Shown here piece by piece: positions 51,906-61,149 of a stretch of DNA of 64,000 nt (its first letter is position 1; each line of letters starts with the position of its first letter). The translations under genes and the position numbers were made by a program. This DNA is from Streptomyces griseicoloratus (GTDB lineage: Bacteria; Actinomycetota; Actinomycetes; Streptomycetales; Streptomycetaceae). Below the pieces are notes generated by a model. That model made no database searches. It worked only from the letters and a program-made list of their open reading frames with translations, and had not been told where the DNA came from. The stretch spans positions 84,641 to 148,640 of the forward strand of contig NZ_JACVQF010000186.1 in the NCBI RefSeq assembly GCF_014534645.1. Reading direction: 5' to 3'.

Positions 51906-52083
51906 CCGCGCACCGAGGACGGTGGGATCTGCCGAGCGCCGGCCACCGGGCCGGCGCGGTGCGTTCGGTACGGCGCGGCGCGTTTGCGGGTCGCCTCCGA
52001 AGGCGAGGTAACGTCGGCGGCACCGACCCGTCCGCACGGACGAGACAGCCAACGACCGACCGCAGCAAGGCCCGCAATCCCGC

Positions 52084-53064
52084 ATGAACCTCCTCGTCAC
52101 CGGCGCCGCCGGCTTCATAGGCTCCCGCTACGTCCGGGCGCTGCTCGCCTCCGACACGCCCGCGGCACCGCACATCACGGTGCTGGACAAGCTCACCTAC
52201 GCGGGCACCCTCGACAACCTCGAACTCGGCCACCCGCGCCTGGAGTTCGTCCAGGGCGACATCCGCGACGCCGAACTCGTCGACAAGCTGATGGCCGGGG
52301 CCGACCAGGTGGTGCACTTCGCGGCCGAGTCCCACGTGGACCGCTCGATCCACACCGCCTCCGACTTCGTCCTCACCAACGTCGTCGGCACCCAGACCCT
52401 GCTGGACGCGGCCCTGCGGTACCGGGTGGAACCGTTCGTCCACGTCTCCACCGACGAGGTCTACGGATCCGTGGACACCGGCTCGGCGGCCGAGGACCAC
52501 CCGCTGCGGCCCAGTTCCCCGTACTCCGCCTCGAAGGCGTCCGCCGACCTCCTCGCCCTCGCCTACCACCGCACCCACGGCCTGGACGTGCGGGTGACCC
52601 GCTGCTCCAACAACTACGGCCCGCACCAGTTCCCCGAGAAGCTCGTCCCGTTGTTCGTCACCCACCTCCTCGACGGCCGGAAGGTGCCGCTCTACGGGGA
52701 CGGCCGCAACGTCCGGGACTGGCTGCACGTCGACGACCACTGCCACGGCGTCGACCTGGTGCGCACCCGGGGCCGGGCGGGCGAGGTGTACAACATCGGC
52801 GGCGGCACCGAGCTGAGCAACCGGGAACTCACCGGCCTGCTCCTGGACGCCTGCGGCGCCGGCTGGGACCGGGTCGCCCACGTCGAGGACCGCAAGGGCC
52901 ACGACCTGCGCTACTCGGTCGACTGGAGCAAGGCCCGCGACGAGCTGGGCTACCGCCCGCGCCACGACTTCACGGCCGGGCTGGCCGGGACCGTCGCCTG
53001 GTACCGGGACAACCGGGCCTGGTGGGAGCCGCTCAAGCGGCGCGTCGGCGACGCCCCGGGCTGA
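52084..53064 (+). CDS. rfbB: dTDP-glucose 4,6-dehydratase
   Basis: This 326-residue extended SDR has GAAGFIGSRYVRAL at the N-terminus, the catalytic STDEVYGS (Thr-Asp-Glu) and YSASKASADL (Tyr-x-x-x-Lys), NNYGPHQFPEK and GRNVRDWLHVDDH, all characteristic of RmlB-type enzymes. It converts dTDP-glucose to dTDP-4-keto-6-deoxyglucose, the precursor of deoxysugars. No other dTDP-sugar gene is adjacent, so it is an orphan that may supply a cell-wall or secondary-metabolite pathway elsewhere. Confidence 0.9.
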   Translation: MNLLVTGAAGFIGSRYVRALLASDTPAAPHITVLDKLTYAGTLDNLELGHPRLEFVQGDIRDAELVDKLMAGADQVVHFAAESHVDRSIHTASDFVLTNVVGTQTLLDAALRYRVEPFVHVSTDEVYGSVDTGSAAEDHPLRPSSPYSASKASADLLALAYHRTHGLDVRVTRCSNNYGPHQFPEKLVPLFVTHLLDGRKVPLYGDGRNVRDWLHVDDHCHGVDLVRTRGRAGEVYNIGGGTELSNRELTGLLLDACGAGWDRVAHVEDRKGHDLRYSVDWSKARDELGYRPRHDFTAGLAGTVAWYRDNRAWWEPLKRRVGDAPG

Positions 53065-53183
53065 GCCGCCGCCCGGCCGGACGGGCGCCGGCGGTGCGTC
53101 CCCCCGGACGGCGCGGGGGCCGGCGGCCGGGTCCGTCGGGGTCGTGCGGGAACCCCGCGCCCCGTGCGCGCGACTAGCTGGCC

Positions 53184-53375
53184 ATGGATGCAGAACAGCG
53201 GCTGCGATCTTCCGTCGCCTACGGCAAACCGATCGGATTCGTCCTGGTGCTGGGCGCGCTGTGCGCCCTCTTCTACGTGGTCGGGCGCGCGGCCGGGCCG
53301 GTGTCACCGGAGTTGCGCCCGGGGTGGCACTATCCCCGGGACGAGATCTCGCACTCCGCGGAGCACGCCCGATGA
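53184..53375 (+). CDS. Small single-pass membrane protein upstream of the copper ATPase
   Basis: The 63-residue protein has one membrane helix (PIGFVLVLGALCALFYVVG) and a polar C-terminus. Its stop overlaps the ATPase start as ATGA, which indicates coupling. It may stabilise or regulate the ATPase. I do not recognise a family. Confidence 0.6.
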   Translation: MDAEQRLRSSVAYGKPIGFVLVLGALCALFYVVGRAAGPVSPELRPGWHYPRDEISHSAEHAR

Positions 53376-55690
53376 GCGCCGGGTCCGGGATGGTCCCCGC
53401 GGCACCGGCGGACACGGGCAAGGACGGGGCGGCCGCCCGGGGCGACGGCTCCCTGATCACCACCGATCTCGCCGTCGGCGGGATGACCTGCGCCGCCTGT
53501 GTGGCCCGCGTCGAGAAGCGGCTCAACCGCATCGCGGGCGTCACCTGCGGCGTCAACCTCGCCACCGGCCGGGCCCGGGTCGTGCACCCGGCCGGCGTCC
53601 CCGTGGCGGACCTCCTCGAAGCCGTGCGGCGTGCCGGATACACGGCCGACCGGATCACGGACACCGAGGACGCACCCGAGCCCCCGCCCACCGGGTGCCG
53701 CGACGAGGACTGCCTCAAGGTGGTGCTGACCGCGGTCCTGGCCCTGCCCGTACTGCTCGTGTCCATGATCCCCGCGCTCCAGTTCCGCAACTGGCAGTGG
53801 ATCTGCTTCCTGCTGGCCACCCCGGTGGCCCTGTGGGGCGCCGAGGTCTTCCACCGCCGGGCGCTGCGTGCCCTGCGGCACGCCACCGCGACCATGGACA
53901 CGCTGGTCAGTCTGGGAGTCGCCGCCTCGTACCTGTGGTCGTGCTACGCGCTGTTCCTGGGCACCGCCGGCACTCCGGGAATGGTCATGCCGTTCTCCCT
54001 GAGCACGGACGGGGCGCACGACCACGTCTATCTGGAGGCGACCGTCGGCATCCCCCTGTTCGTGCTGTGCGGCCGGTTGATGGAGGACCGGGTGCGGCGC
54101 CGGACGGGCTCCGCGCTGCACGCGCTCGCCGAACTCGTGGTCAAGGACGTCACGGTCCTCGACGACGGGCCGCCCGGCGAGCCGCCGGCCGAACGGCGCG
54201 TTCCCATCGGCCAGTTGGTGCCGGGGCAGCGGTTTCTCGTCAGGCCGGGGGAGCGGGTGGCCACCGACGGCGTGGTCGTCAGCGGCAGCGCCGCCCTCGA
54301 CCTGTCCCTGCTGACCGGCGAGAGCGCGCCGCGCGAGGTCGGACCGGGCGACCGGGTCACCGGCGGCACACTCGACGCCGGCGGGAGCCTCGTCGTACGG
54401 GCGACCGAGGTCGGCGCCGACACCCGGCTCGGACGGATCACCCGGCTGGTGTGGGAGGCCCAGGCGGGCAAGGCCCGGGTGCAGCGGCTCGCGGACCGTG
54501 TCGCGGGGGTGTTCGTGCCCCTGGTGCTCGCGCTCGCGGCGTCCGTCCTGGGCTTCTGGCTGGGCGCCGGCGCCAGTGCGCAGGGCGCCGTCACCACCGC
54601 GGTCGCCGTGCTGGTGGTGGCCTGTCCCTGTGCCCTCGGGCTCGCCACGCCCACCGCGCTGCTCGCGGCCACGGGGCGCGGCGCACAGTTCGGGGTGCTG
54701 TTCAAGGGACCGGAGGTGCTGGAGCGGCTTCGGGCCGTCGACACGGTGGTGCTGGACAAGACCGGAACGCTCACCTCGGGCAGGATGCGCCTGCTGGACA
54801 CGGTGACCGTCGACGGCCGGCCGGCTTCCGCCGTGCTGCGACTGGCCGCGGCCGTGGAGCAGCTGTCCGAACATCCCGTCGGCCGTGCCATCGCCGCTGC
54901 CGTGCCCCCGGCGGAGCGTGTGTCCGGAGCCGTCTCGGAGTTCACCGCCATGGCCGGGACGGGGGTGCGCGGAACGGTCGGGGGTCACACCCTGTGCGTA
55001 CGGCGGCTGTCCCCCGACGCCCGGCTGCCCGGCGTGCTGCGGGAGGCCGGGGACCGGGCCGACGCCGCGGGCCGCACGGCGGTGCTGGTGGAGATCGACG
55101 GTGCGGCCGTGGCCGTGCTGACGCTCGGGGACACCCTGCGGCCGGGCAGCGCCGAACTGGTGGCGCGGCTGCGGGCGCTCGGCGTCGAGGTCATGATGCT
55201 GACCGGGGACGGCCCGGGGGCCGCCCGGGCGGTGGCCGACGAACTGGGCATCGACCAGGTGCGGCACTCGGCATCGCCGGAGGACAAGGCCGAGGTCGTG
55301 GCGCAGCTGCAGGCCACGGGCCGGGTTCCCGCGGTCGTGGGGGACGGGGTCAACGACGCGGCCGCGCTGGCGGGGTGCGAGCTCGGCATGGCCGTGGGCA
55401 CCGGCACGGACGTGGCGATCGGAGCCGCGTCGGTGACACTGATGCGGACGGACGCTCTGGCGGTCGCGGACGCCCTGGAGCTGGCCAAACGGGCCATGGG
55501 GACCATCGGGTCCAACCTCACCTGGGCGTTCACGTACAACATTCTTCTCATCCCGATCGCTGCCGCCGGCATGCTCAACCCGATGATCGCCGCTGTCGCC
55601 ATGTCGGGGAGCTCACTGCTGGTCGTCGGTAACAGCCTGCGGCTGCGGTCGTGGCGACCCGCCGGCAGGCCCGGTACGCGGGTGCCCTGA
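53372..55690 (+). CDS. copA: Copper-translocating P-type ATPase
   Basis: The 772-residue P1B-type ATPase has one N-terminal heavy-metal domain (GMTCAACVARVEKRLN), eight predicted membrane helices, the actuator TGES, the metal-site CPC in VVACPCALGLATP, phosphorylation motif DKTGTLT, SEHPVGRAI (His-Pro) and GDGVNDAAAL. CPC plus a Cys-x-x-Cys domain indicates export of Cu(I) or Ag(I). An NLTWAFTYN helix near the C-terminus agrees. It is co-translated with the small membrane protein. No CsoR or chaperone gene is adjacent. Confidence 0.94.
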   Translation: MSAGSGMVPAAPADTGKDGAAARGDGSLITTDLAVGGMTCAACVARVEKRLNRIAGVTCGVNLATGRARVVHPAGVPVADLLEAVRRAGYTADRITDTEDAPEPPPTGCRDEDCLKVVLTAVLALPVLLVSMIPALQFRNWQWICFLLATPVALWGAEVFHRRALRALRHATATMDTLVSLGVAASYLWSCYALFLGTAGTPGMVMPFSLSTDGAHDHVYLEATVGIPLFVLCGRLMEDRVRRRTGSALHALAELVVKDVTVLDDGPPGEPPAERRVPIGQLVPGQRFLVRPGERVATDGVVVSGSAALDLSLLTGESAPREVGPGDRVTGGTLDAGGSLVVRATEVGADTRLGRITRLVWEAQAGKARVQRLADRVAGVFVPLVLALAASVLGFWLGAGASAQGAVTTAVAVLVVACPCALGLATPTALLAATGRGAQFGVLFKGPEVLERLRAVDTVVLDKTGTLTSGRMRLLDTVTVDGRPASAVLRLAAAVEQLSEHPVGRAIAAAVPPAERVSGAVSEFTAMAGTGVRGTVGGHTLCVRRLSPDARLPGVLREAGDRADAAGRTAVLVEIDGAAVAVLTLGDTLRPGSAELVARLRALGVEVMMLTGDGPGAARAVADELGIDQVRHSASPEDKAEVVAQLQATGRVPAVVGDGVNDAAALAGCELGMAVGTGTDVAIGAASVTLMRTDALAVADALELAKRAMGTIGSNLTWAFTYNILLIPIAAAGMLNPMIAAVAMSGSSLLVVGNSLRLRSWRPAGRPGTRVP

Positions 55691-55745
55691 TCCTCGGCCG
55701 TACCGCCGGAGCGGTCGTGCCGCCGGTGACGCGGTGGGCGGCCGC

Positions 55746-56444
55746 TCAGGCCTGAGGGGGAAGCAGCCCCTCCTTGAGCGCGGTCACCACGGCCAGCGTC
55801 CGGTTGGGGCTGTTCAACTTCGCCAGGACGTTCGCCACATGGCGCTTGGCGCCGTGCTCCGAGATGCTGAGCCTGCGGGCGATCTGTTTGTTGCTCAGGC
55901 CGTCCCCGACCAGCGAGAGGACCTGCTGCTCCCGGGGAGTCAGGGACACCGGACGCGGCGCCTTGGCGCCGTTGCGCTCGCGTACCTGGGACAGCAGCTC
56001 GCGGGCGAGCGTCGAGGGCATGGACAGCTCGCCGTCGCTGATCCGGCGCAGCGCGTCGGCCAGGGCGTTCCTGGTCAGTTCCGGCTGCACGAGGAAGCCG
56101 TCCACGGGCAGCGAGGCCGCGCGTATGACCATGTGCTGCGAGGCGCTCTCCAGCAGGAACAGCACCTTGACGTTCATCGCGGAGATCTCACGGAGCGGTT
56201 CTTCCTGCTGGGCCACGTCCTGGCCCGGACAGGACATGATCAGGACGTCGACGGGCGCACGTTGCAGGTGTTCCGCGAGTTCTTCGAACGAGTCGGCCTC
56301 GATCAGATGTCGCACGTTTATCGAGGCCAGCATGGTGCGCAGACCGAACCTCGCCACTTCGTTCGGCACGAAAAGCGCGATGTCCAGTCCTCCGTGGGTC
56401 GTGGATGAGTATTCGAGGGCACTGGTACGTCCTGATTCGGTCAC
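55746..56444 (-). CDS. LuxR-type regulator with degenerate receiver domain
   Basis: The 232-residue protein has an N-terminal receiver-like domain (LDIALFVPNEVARFGLRTML) in which the usual phospho-acceptor Asp position reads VDVLIMSCPG, so Asp is missing. A LuxR HTH follows (LTPREQQVLSLVGDGLSNKQIA, then RRLSISEHGAKRHVANVL). It is an atypical response regulator, probably responding to a ligand or to its expression level. AGGAGA precedes the GTG. It is divergent from the AMP-ligase gene at the left edge of the NRPS region and is its likely pathway regulator. Confidence 0.85.
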   Translation of the reverse strand: MTESGRTSALEYSSTTHGGLDIALFVPNEVARFGLRTMLASINVRHLIEADSFEELAEHLQRAPVDVLIMSCPGQDVAQQEEPLREISAMNVKVLFLLESASQHMVIRAASLPVDGFLVQPELTRNALADALRRISDGELSMPSTLARELLSQVRERNGAKAPRPVSLTPREQQVLSLVGDGLSNKQIARRLSISEHGAKRHVANVLAKLNSPNRTLAVVTALKEGLLPPQA

Positions 56445-56919
56445 GACTTTTTCTCCTGAGCGACTTGGCCGGGAAATTTCCTCTGGAAGGAGTCGTGCGC
56501 TGATCGATTGCCGGAATGAGCCGACGCGGAGAGCTCCTGGTCACCGCGGACGGATTCCGCTCGCTCGCTTCGATACTTTCCGTTACCGCGCTTTCCAGTA
56601 TCGGTCCGAGCGCTTCCGTTGTGCTGTCGACCACGGGTCTTGTCTTGTTTCTACTATGCCGGGCTAGTAGACCGGGGAGACGGTAGTTGACGACTCAGCG
56701 CCCGGGCAATAGCGCCCACTTACGCCATCGGAACAACCCGAATGAATCACGCCACTCCGCTTCCGGGCGGTGGGAGTCGGTGTCCCGGTGGCGCCGGTTC
56801 CACTAGCCGTTCGGGCACCCTCGGACGGCGTCTCCCAAGGACGGACGCGGGGCCGGCGGTGATCCGCATAGCGTGGGGCAGCGCCCGGTGCTTCCCGCTA
56901 CCCGAGAGGGCTACGTCCC
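56445..56919. other. Divergent intergenic region at the NRPS cluster edge
   Basis: This 475-base region is less GC-rich than its surroundings. It contains a perfect GGAAATTTCC palindrome (56472-56481) near the LuxR gene, and TTGACG at 56687 followed by TAGCGC, a weak promoter candidate for the ligase gene. No gene is convincing. Confidence 0.4.
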
Positions 56920-58572
56920 ATGACCGCCGACCCCCTGCGAACCGAACAGCAGTCGATACCCGCCGCGCTGCACCAGTCGGCGCGGCGCGGCGGCTCCCTC
57001 ACCGTGCTCGACCGGGCCATGCGGCCGACCCGGCTGACACTGGACGAAATCGACGACATGTCGACCGGTGTCGCGGCCCGGCTCCGCCGGGCCGGCGTCG
57101 GCCCGGGGGACCGCGTCTGCGTGCTCGCCCCCACATCCGCGGAACTGCTCCTGAACCTCTTCGGCCTGTGGCGGCTCGGCGCCGTGCCGGTGGTGCTGCC
57201 GCACGAACGGACGGACGACGCGGGCCCCGCCGGAGGGCTGCTCGGCCACCGGATCGCCACGTCGGGCGCGGAGGTCGTACTCACCGATCGGGCACCCCGG
57301 TTGAGCACGCGAGTGCCCGCCGGGTGCCGCGTACTGCCGCTCGACACCACGCTGTCGGGACCCCGGGCGCCCGAGCCGGCGGTGCCCGACGGGTCCGCGC
57401 TCGGCCTGCTCCAGTTCACCTCGGGGACCACCGGGTCGTCCAAGGCCGTTCCGGTACGCCAGGGCCAGCTCGTCGGCAACGTCCTCGCCTGCATGGCGGC
57501 GCTCGGCATGCGCCCCGGGCACACCTACGTCAGCTGGCTGCCCTTCTACCACGACATGGGCATCGTCTCGGTGGTCGGACTGCTGGTGCAGGGCGTGCAC
57601 ACCGTGGTGATGCCCACCGAGAACTTCCTGAGCCGGCCGTCGAGCTGGCTGGAGACGGTGACGGCCCACCGTGCCGAGATCACCGCCGCCCCCAACTCGG
57701 CCTACCGGCTGGCCGTCAAGGCCCAGCAGCTGCGGCCCGCGGCGCTCGACCTGTCGCGGCTGCGGGTGGCCATCAACGGGGCGGAGCCGGTGACCGCCGA
57801 CACGGTGGAGGAGACCACCCGGGTCCTCGGCAAGAGCGGCATGCCCGCCGAGGCACTGTGCCCCACCTACGGTATGGCCGAAACCACGCTCGTCGTCACG
57901 GCGGCGCCGGCGACGGCCCCGGTCCGGGTGCTCGACCCCGACGAGGTGCCCCGCCAGCACGGCCACCACGAACTGCCGGCCCGCCCGCTGGTCTCCTGCG
58001 GAACCCCGTTGCCCGGCACCGGCGTCACCGTGCACGGCCCCGACGGCGAACCGCTCCCCGACGGACAGGTCGGCGAGGTCCGCGTGACCGGACCCGGCGT
58101 GACCGACGGCTACTGGACCGGCCCCGGCGCCGCCCTCGACGGCATGGACCGCCTCACCGACGGCCGGATGCACACCGGCGACCTCGGCTTCCTGCACGAG
58201 GGCGAACTGTACGTCTGCGGCCGGGCCAAGGACATGATCATCGTGGGCGGGCGCAACCTCTACCCCGAGGACTACGAGATCGTGGCCGAGGCGGTCCCCG
58301 GCGTGCGCGGAGGCAACGTCATCGCCTTCTCCCTCCCCGACCAGGAGCGCATGGTAGTGGTCGCCGAGGGCACGGGCGGCGCCGCGAGCCAGGACCGGCT
58401 CGCCCGCGACCTGTTCGAGCGGCTGCGCGGGGCGGCCCAGCACGCCCCGGCGGAAGTCGTCCTCGTCCGTCCCGCCACCCTGCCGAAGACCTCCTCGGGC
58501 AAGAAACGCCGCGGCACCTGCCGGGACCGGTACCTCGCGGGCGAACTCGACGTCGTCGCCACCGCGCACTGA
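56920..58572 (+). CDS. Fatty acyl/aryl-AMP ligase (adenylate-forming)
   Basis: The 550-residue enzyme has the adenylation motifs LLQFTSGTTGSSKAVPV (P-loop), WLPFYHDMGIVSVVG, TYGMAETTLV, TGDLGFLHEGELYVCGRAKD and the late Lys in LPKTSSGKKRRG. WLPFYHDMG and the 550-residue length fit FAAL/DIP2-type ligases, which make acyl-AMP and pass the acyl group to a carrier protein. It probably activates the starter acid for the NRPS carrier domain at 63.1 kb. Whether the acid is fatty or aromatic cannot be told from the sequence. Confidence 0.87.
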   Translation: MTADPLRTEQQSIPAALHQSARRGGSLTVLDRAMRPTRLTLDEIDDMSTGVAARLRRAGVGPGDRVCVLAPTSAELLLNLFGLWRLGAVPVVLPHERTDDAGPAGGLLGHRIATSGAEVVLTDRAPRLSTRVPAGCRVLPLDTTLSGPRAPEPAVPDGSALGLLQFTSGTTGSSKAVPVRQGQLVGNVLACMAALGMRPGHTYVSWLPFYHDMGIVSVVGLLVQGVHTVVMPTENFLSRPSSWLETVTAHRAEITAAPNSAYRLAVKAQQLRPAALDLSRLRVAINGAEPVTADTVEETTRVLGKSGMPAEALCPTYGMAETTLVVTAAPATAPVRVLDPDEVPRQHGHHELPARPLVSCGTPLPGTGVTVHGPDGEPLPDGQVGEVRVTGPGVTDGYWTGPGAALDGMDRLTDGRMHTGDLGFLHEGELYVCGRAKDMIIVGGRNLYPEDYEIVAEAVPGVRGGNVIAFSLPDQERMVVVAEGTGGAASQDRLARDLFERLRGAAQHAPAEVVLVRPATLPKTSSGKKRRGTCRDRYLAGELDVVATAH

Positions 58573-58574
58573 AC

Positions 58575-58612
58575 CTCCGGTGCGCCGCCACGCCCCGGGC
58601 GGCGCACCGGAG
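58575..58612. terminator. 15-base-pair hairpin between convergent genes
   Basis: Perfect arms at 58575-58589 and 58598-58612 enclose an 8-base loop just after the ligase stop. There is no T-tract on either strand; in streptomycetes such stems often terminate convergent genes. Confidence 0.6.
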
Positions 58613-58710
58613 CCGGGCCCTCACCGGAGCCGGCCCGCACCGCGGACTACATGCCGAAGCCGCCCCGCCGGTGATGCACCCGGCCGGGCGGCTTCAACCA
58701 ACGGTCCGGC

Positions 58711-59136
58711 CTAGTGCACCTCGTCGAGGAAGCTGCTGGACACCTGGGCGGCCAGCGACACCAGTTCGTCCGTCGCCCGCACGTATTTCAGCAGCGTGGG
58801 CAGATGACCCGTCACCATGAGGTCGCCGTCCAGCATTCCCTCGATGGGGTCCGTCTCGCCCTCGATGACGCTTTTCCACACGGAATAAGGCGCCCTTATC
58901 ACGAAAGTGGTGTCGCCGGCCCCCTCCGGACCCACGTCATAGGTGGCGGATTTGCATTTTCCGTCACCGAACTCCGTGTGGCACCAGATGTCGGCCTGCA
59001 GTCCTCGGTCCTCCTCCGCTTCGAAGACGAAGGCGATCTCGGCTTGAAACGTGCGTGCCGCCTCCTCGAACTCCTCTGAGGAATTGATGAGCCCGACATA
59101 CGAATTCAGCCACTCTGCGCTGGGAAAGACGCTCAC
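58711..59136 (-). CDS. SCP2-like sterol/lipid-binding domain protein
   Basis: The protein of about 141 residues resembles the SCP2 lipid-transfer fold, with AEIAFVFEAEEDRGLQADIW, FVIRAPYSVWKSVIEGE and MLDGDLMVTGHLPTLLKYV, the last being a typical SCP2 end. Such proteins bind hydrophobic ligands or modulate partner enzymes. The GTG at 59136, preceded by GAGGGG, is chosen over ATG 59247. It is encoded on the opposite strand within the NRPS cluster, so it may handle a lipid intermediate, but this is inferred. Confidence 0.7.
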   Translation of the reverse strand: MSVFPSAEWLNSYVGLINSSEEFEEAARTFQAEIAFVFEAEEDRGLQADIWCHTEFGDGKCKSATYDVGPEGAGDTTFVIRAPYSVWKSVIEGETDPIEGMLDGDLMVTGHLPTLLKYVRATDELVSLAAQVSSSFLDEVH

Positions 59137-59330
59137 GACATCCCCTCGGTCTGGTCCGGTGCCACCGTTGTACCCAAGCGCCGCGGCCGCTCCCAGGGCC
59201 AACGGGACGCCCGAGTTACAGCACGCACGACGGGCCCGAACGGCCACCTAGAACGGACGCCGCGCGGGGCACGAACGACGCTCCGAAACAGCGCTGTTCA
59301 GCGGGAATCCGAGGCAAGACGCTGAACGGC

Positions 59331-60329
59331 ATGTCCATCATCGAGGCCCAGGGCCTCCACAAGGCGTTCGACGACGGCACGGTGGCAGTGGACCGGGTCG
59401 ACTTCGAGGTGGCCGAGGGGGAAGTGTTCGGTTTCCTCGGCCGCAACGGAGCGGGCAAGACCACCACGGTCCGCATCCTGACCACCCTCACCCGTGCGAC
59501 ATCGGGCCAGGCTCGGGTCCTGGGACTCGATGTCGTCAAGCACCGGTCCGAGGTGCGCGACCGCATCGGTCTGTCGCTCCAGCAGGCGGCGCTCGACCCC
59601 CTCATGACGGGCCGCGAGCACCTGCAGCTCATCGCCTCCCTGCGCCGGATGCGCCCGGCCCGGCGCACCGAGCGCATGGAGGAACTGCTCACCGGGTTCG
59701 GACTCACCGAGGTGGCCGACCGGCTCGTCGCCACCTACACCGTGGGCATGCGGCGCCGCCTCGACGCGACTCTCGCCCTGCTGCACGGTCCGCAGCTGCT
59801 CTTCCTGGACGAACCGACCACGGGCCTCGACCCGCAGAGCCGGCGGGCCCTGTGGAGCTTCGTCCGCACCTACCGGCAGAGCGGCGGCACCGTGTTCCTC
59901 ACCACCCAGTACCTCGACGAGGCCGACGAGTTGTGCGACCGCATCGCCATCCTCGACAAGGGAGCGGTCGCCGTGATCGACACCCCCCAGGACCTCAAGA
60001 AGGGCATCGGCGGCAAGGTCCTCACCCTGCCCGCCACGCCCGAGGCACGCGAACCGGCCGCCTCCGTCGTCGGCGAGACGGCCTGCCGGTTCACCGACGG
60101 CGTCCTCCAGATCGACCTGCCGGCGGGCGACGACGTCCTGCCGTCCCTGCTGAAGAGGCTGCACGACAGCGGCATCCCCCTGACCGGAGTCACCGTGACG
60201 GATCCGACCATCGAGGAAGTCTTCATCCGGCTCACCGGCGAGGGGCTGGAACGCAGGACCCAGAGCGACGGCAGCGTCGCCGCGGCCGCCCTCGCCAGGA
60301 CCGTCGGCACGGGCCGGGGAGGCGTCTGA
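59331..60329 (+). CDS. DrrA-type ABC transporter ATP-binding protein
   Basis: The 332-residue ATPase has Walker A GRNGAGKTTT, Q-loop SLQQAALD, Walker B LLFLDEPTTGLD and the H-loop region FLTTQYLDEAD, with the C-terminal extension of daunorubicin-resistance ATPases. The signature usually YSGGMRRRLD reads YTVGMRRRLD, an unusual change. It overlaps the permease start as TGATG. With the permease it probably exports the product of the neighbouring NRPS. Confidence 0.9.
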   Translation: MSIIEAQGLHKAFDDGTVAVDRVDFEVAEGEVFGFLGRNGAGKTTTVRILTTLTRATSGQARVLGLDVVKHRSEVRDRIGLSLQQAALDPLMTGREHLQLIASLRRMRPARRTERMEELLTGFGLTEVADRLVATYTVGMRRRLDATLALLHGPQLLFLDEPTTGLDPQSRRALWSFVRTYRQSGGTVFLTTQYLDEADELCDRIAILDKGAVAVIDTPQDLKKGIGGKVLTLPATPEAREPAASVVGETACRFTDGVLQIDLPAGDDVLPSLLKRLHDSGIPLTGVTVTDPTIEEVFIRLTGEGLERRTQSDGSVAAAALARTVGTGRGGV

Positions 60330-61108
60330 TGTCCGCGCTCTCCGGAACCCTGACCCTGCTCAACCGCAACCTGCGCGAGGGCCTGCGCAGCCCCGTCATC
60401 GCCTTCGTCTTCCCCGTCCTCTTCCCGCTGTTCCTCATCACCCTCGTGGCGTCCAGTTACGAACGCATGGCCTTCATCCCCGGCTTCCCCGTCACCCCCT
60501 ACGCCGCCTACATGGCCCCCGGCCTGCTGCTGTTCACCGGGATGATGGGCTCCGGCTACTCGGCCACCGCCCTGGTGCTCGACGCGCAGAGCGGATTCCT
60601 CGACCGGCTGCGGCTGCAACCCGTGCGCCCCCTGGCACTGCTGCTGTCCAGGCTCCTTTTCGACGCCATCCGCGTGGTGCCGGCGGGCCTCGTGGTCCTC
60701 GGGGTCAGCGTGCTGCTCGGCGCCCGCATCGACTCGGGCCCGGCCGGAGTCGTCCTGCTCCTGGTGCTCTGCTCGTTCTGGTCGGTCGCGTACGGCGGCG
60801 TCTTCTACGTCGTGGCGCTGCGCACCCGCAATCCGCAGGCCCCGCTCGCCATGGCCCCCCTGTCGGTGCTGCTGCTGTTCGCCAGCCCCGCCGCCGCCCC
60901 GCCCTACCTCCTGCAGGACTGGCTGGCCTCGCTCACCACGTGGAACCCGTTCACCTACGTCATCGAGGGCATCCGCGCCCTGATGACGGGACCGGAGAGC
61001 GGCACGGTCACGGAGGCGCTGCTGAAGGCGCTGGCGGTGCTCGTCGGCCTCACCGTCGTCACGCAGATCTTCGTCGTCCCGGCGTTCGCCCGCCTGGTGG
61101 GCGACTGA
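60329..61108 (+). CDS. DrrB-type ABC-2 permease
   Basis: This 259-residue protein has six membrane helices and the ABC-2 pattern: an N-terminal amphipathic stretch (TLTLLNRNLREGLRSP), LDAQSGFLDRLRLQPVRPLALLLSR, then WNPFTYVIEGIRALM near the C-terminus. It forms the membrane part of the exporter with the ATPase encoded immediately upstream. The thioesterase gene follows 41 bases downstream. Confidence 0.9.
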   Translation: MSALSGTLTLLNRNLREGLRSPVIAFVFPVLFPLFLITLVASSYERMAFIPGFPVTPYAAYMAPGLLLFTGMMGSGYSATALVLDAQSGFLDRLRLQPVRPLALLLSRLLFDAIRVVPAGLVVLGVSVLLGARIDSGPAGVVLLLVLCSFWSVAYGGVFYVVALRTRNPQAPLAMAPLSVLLLFASPAAAPPYLLQDWLASLTTWNPFTYVIEGIRALMTGPESGTVTEALLKALAVLVGLTVVTQIFVVPAFARLVGD

Positions 61109-61149
61109 CCCGGGCCCGCCGCCCGCCGCACCCAGAGGAGTTCCCCGCC

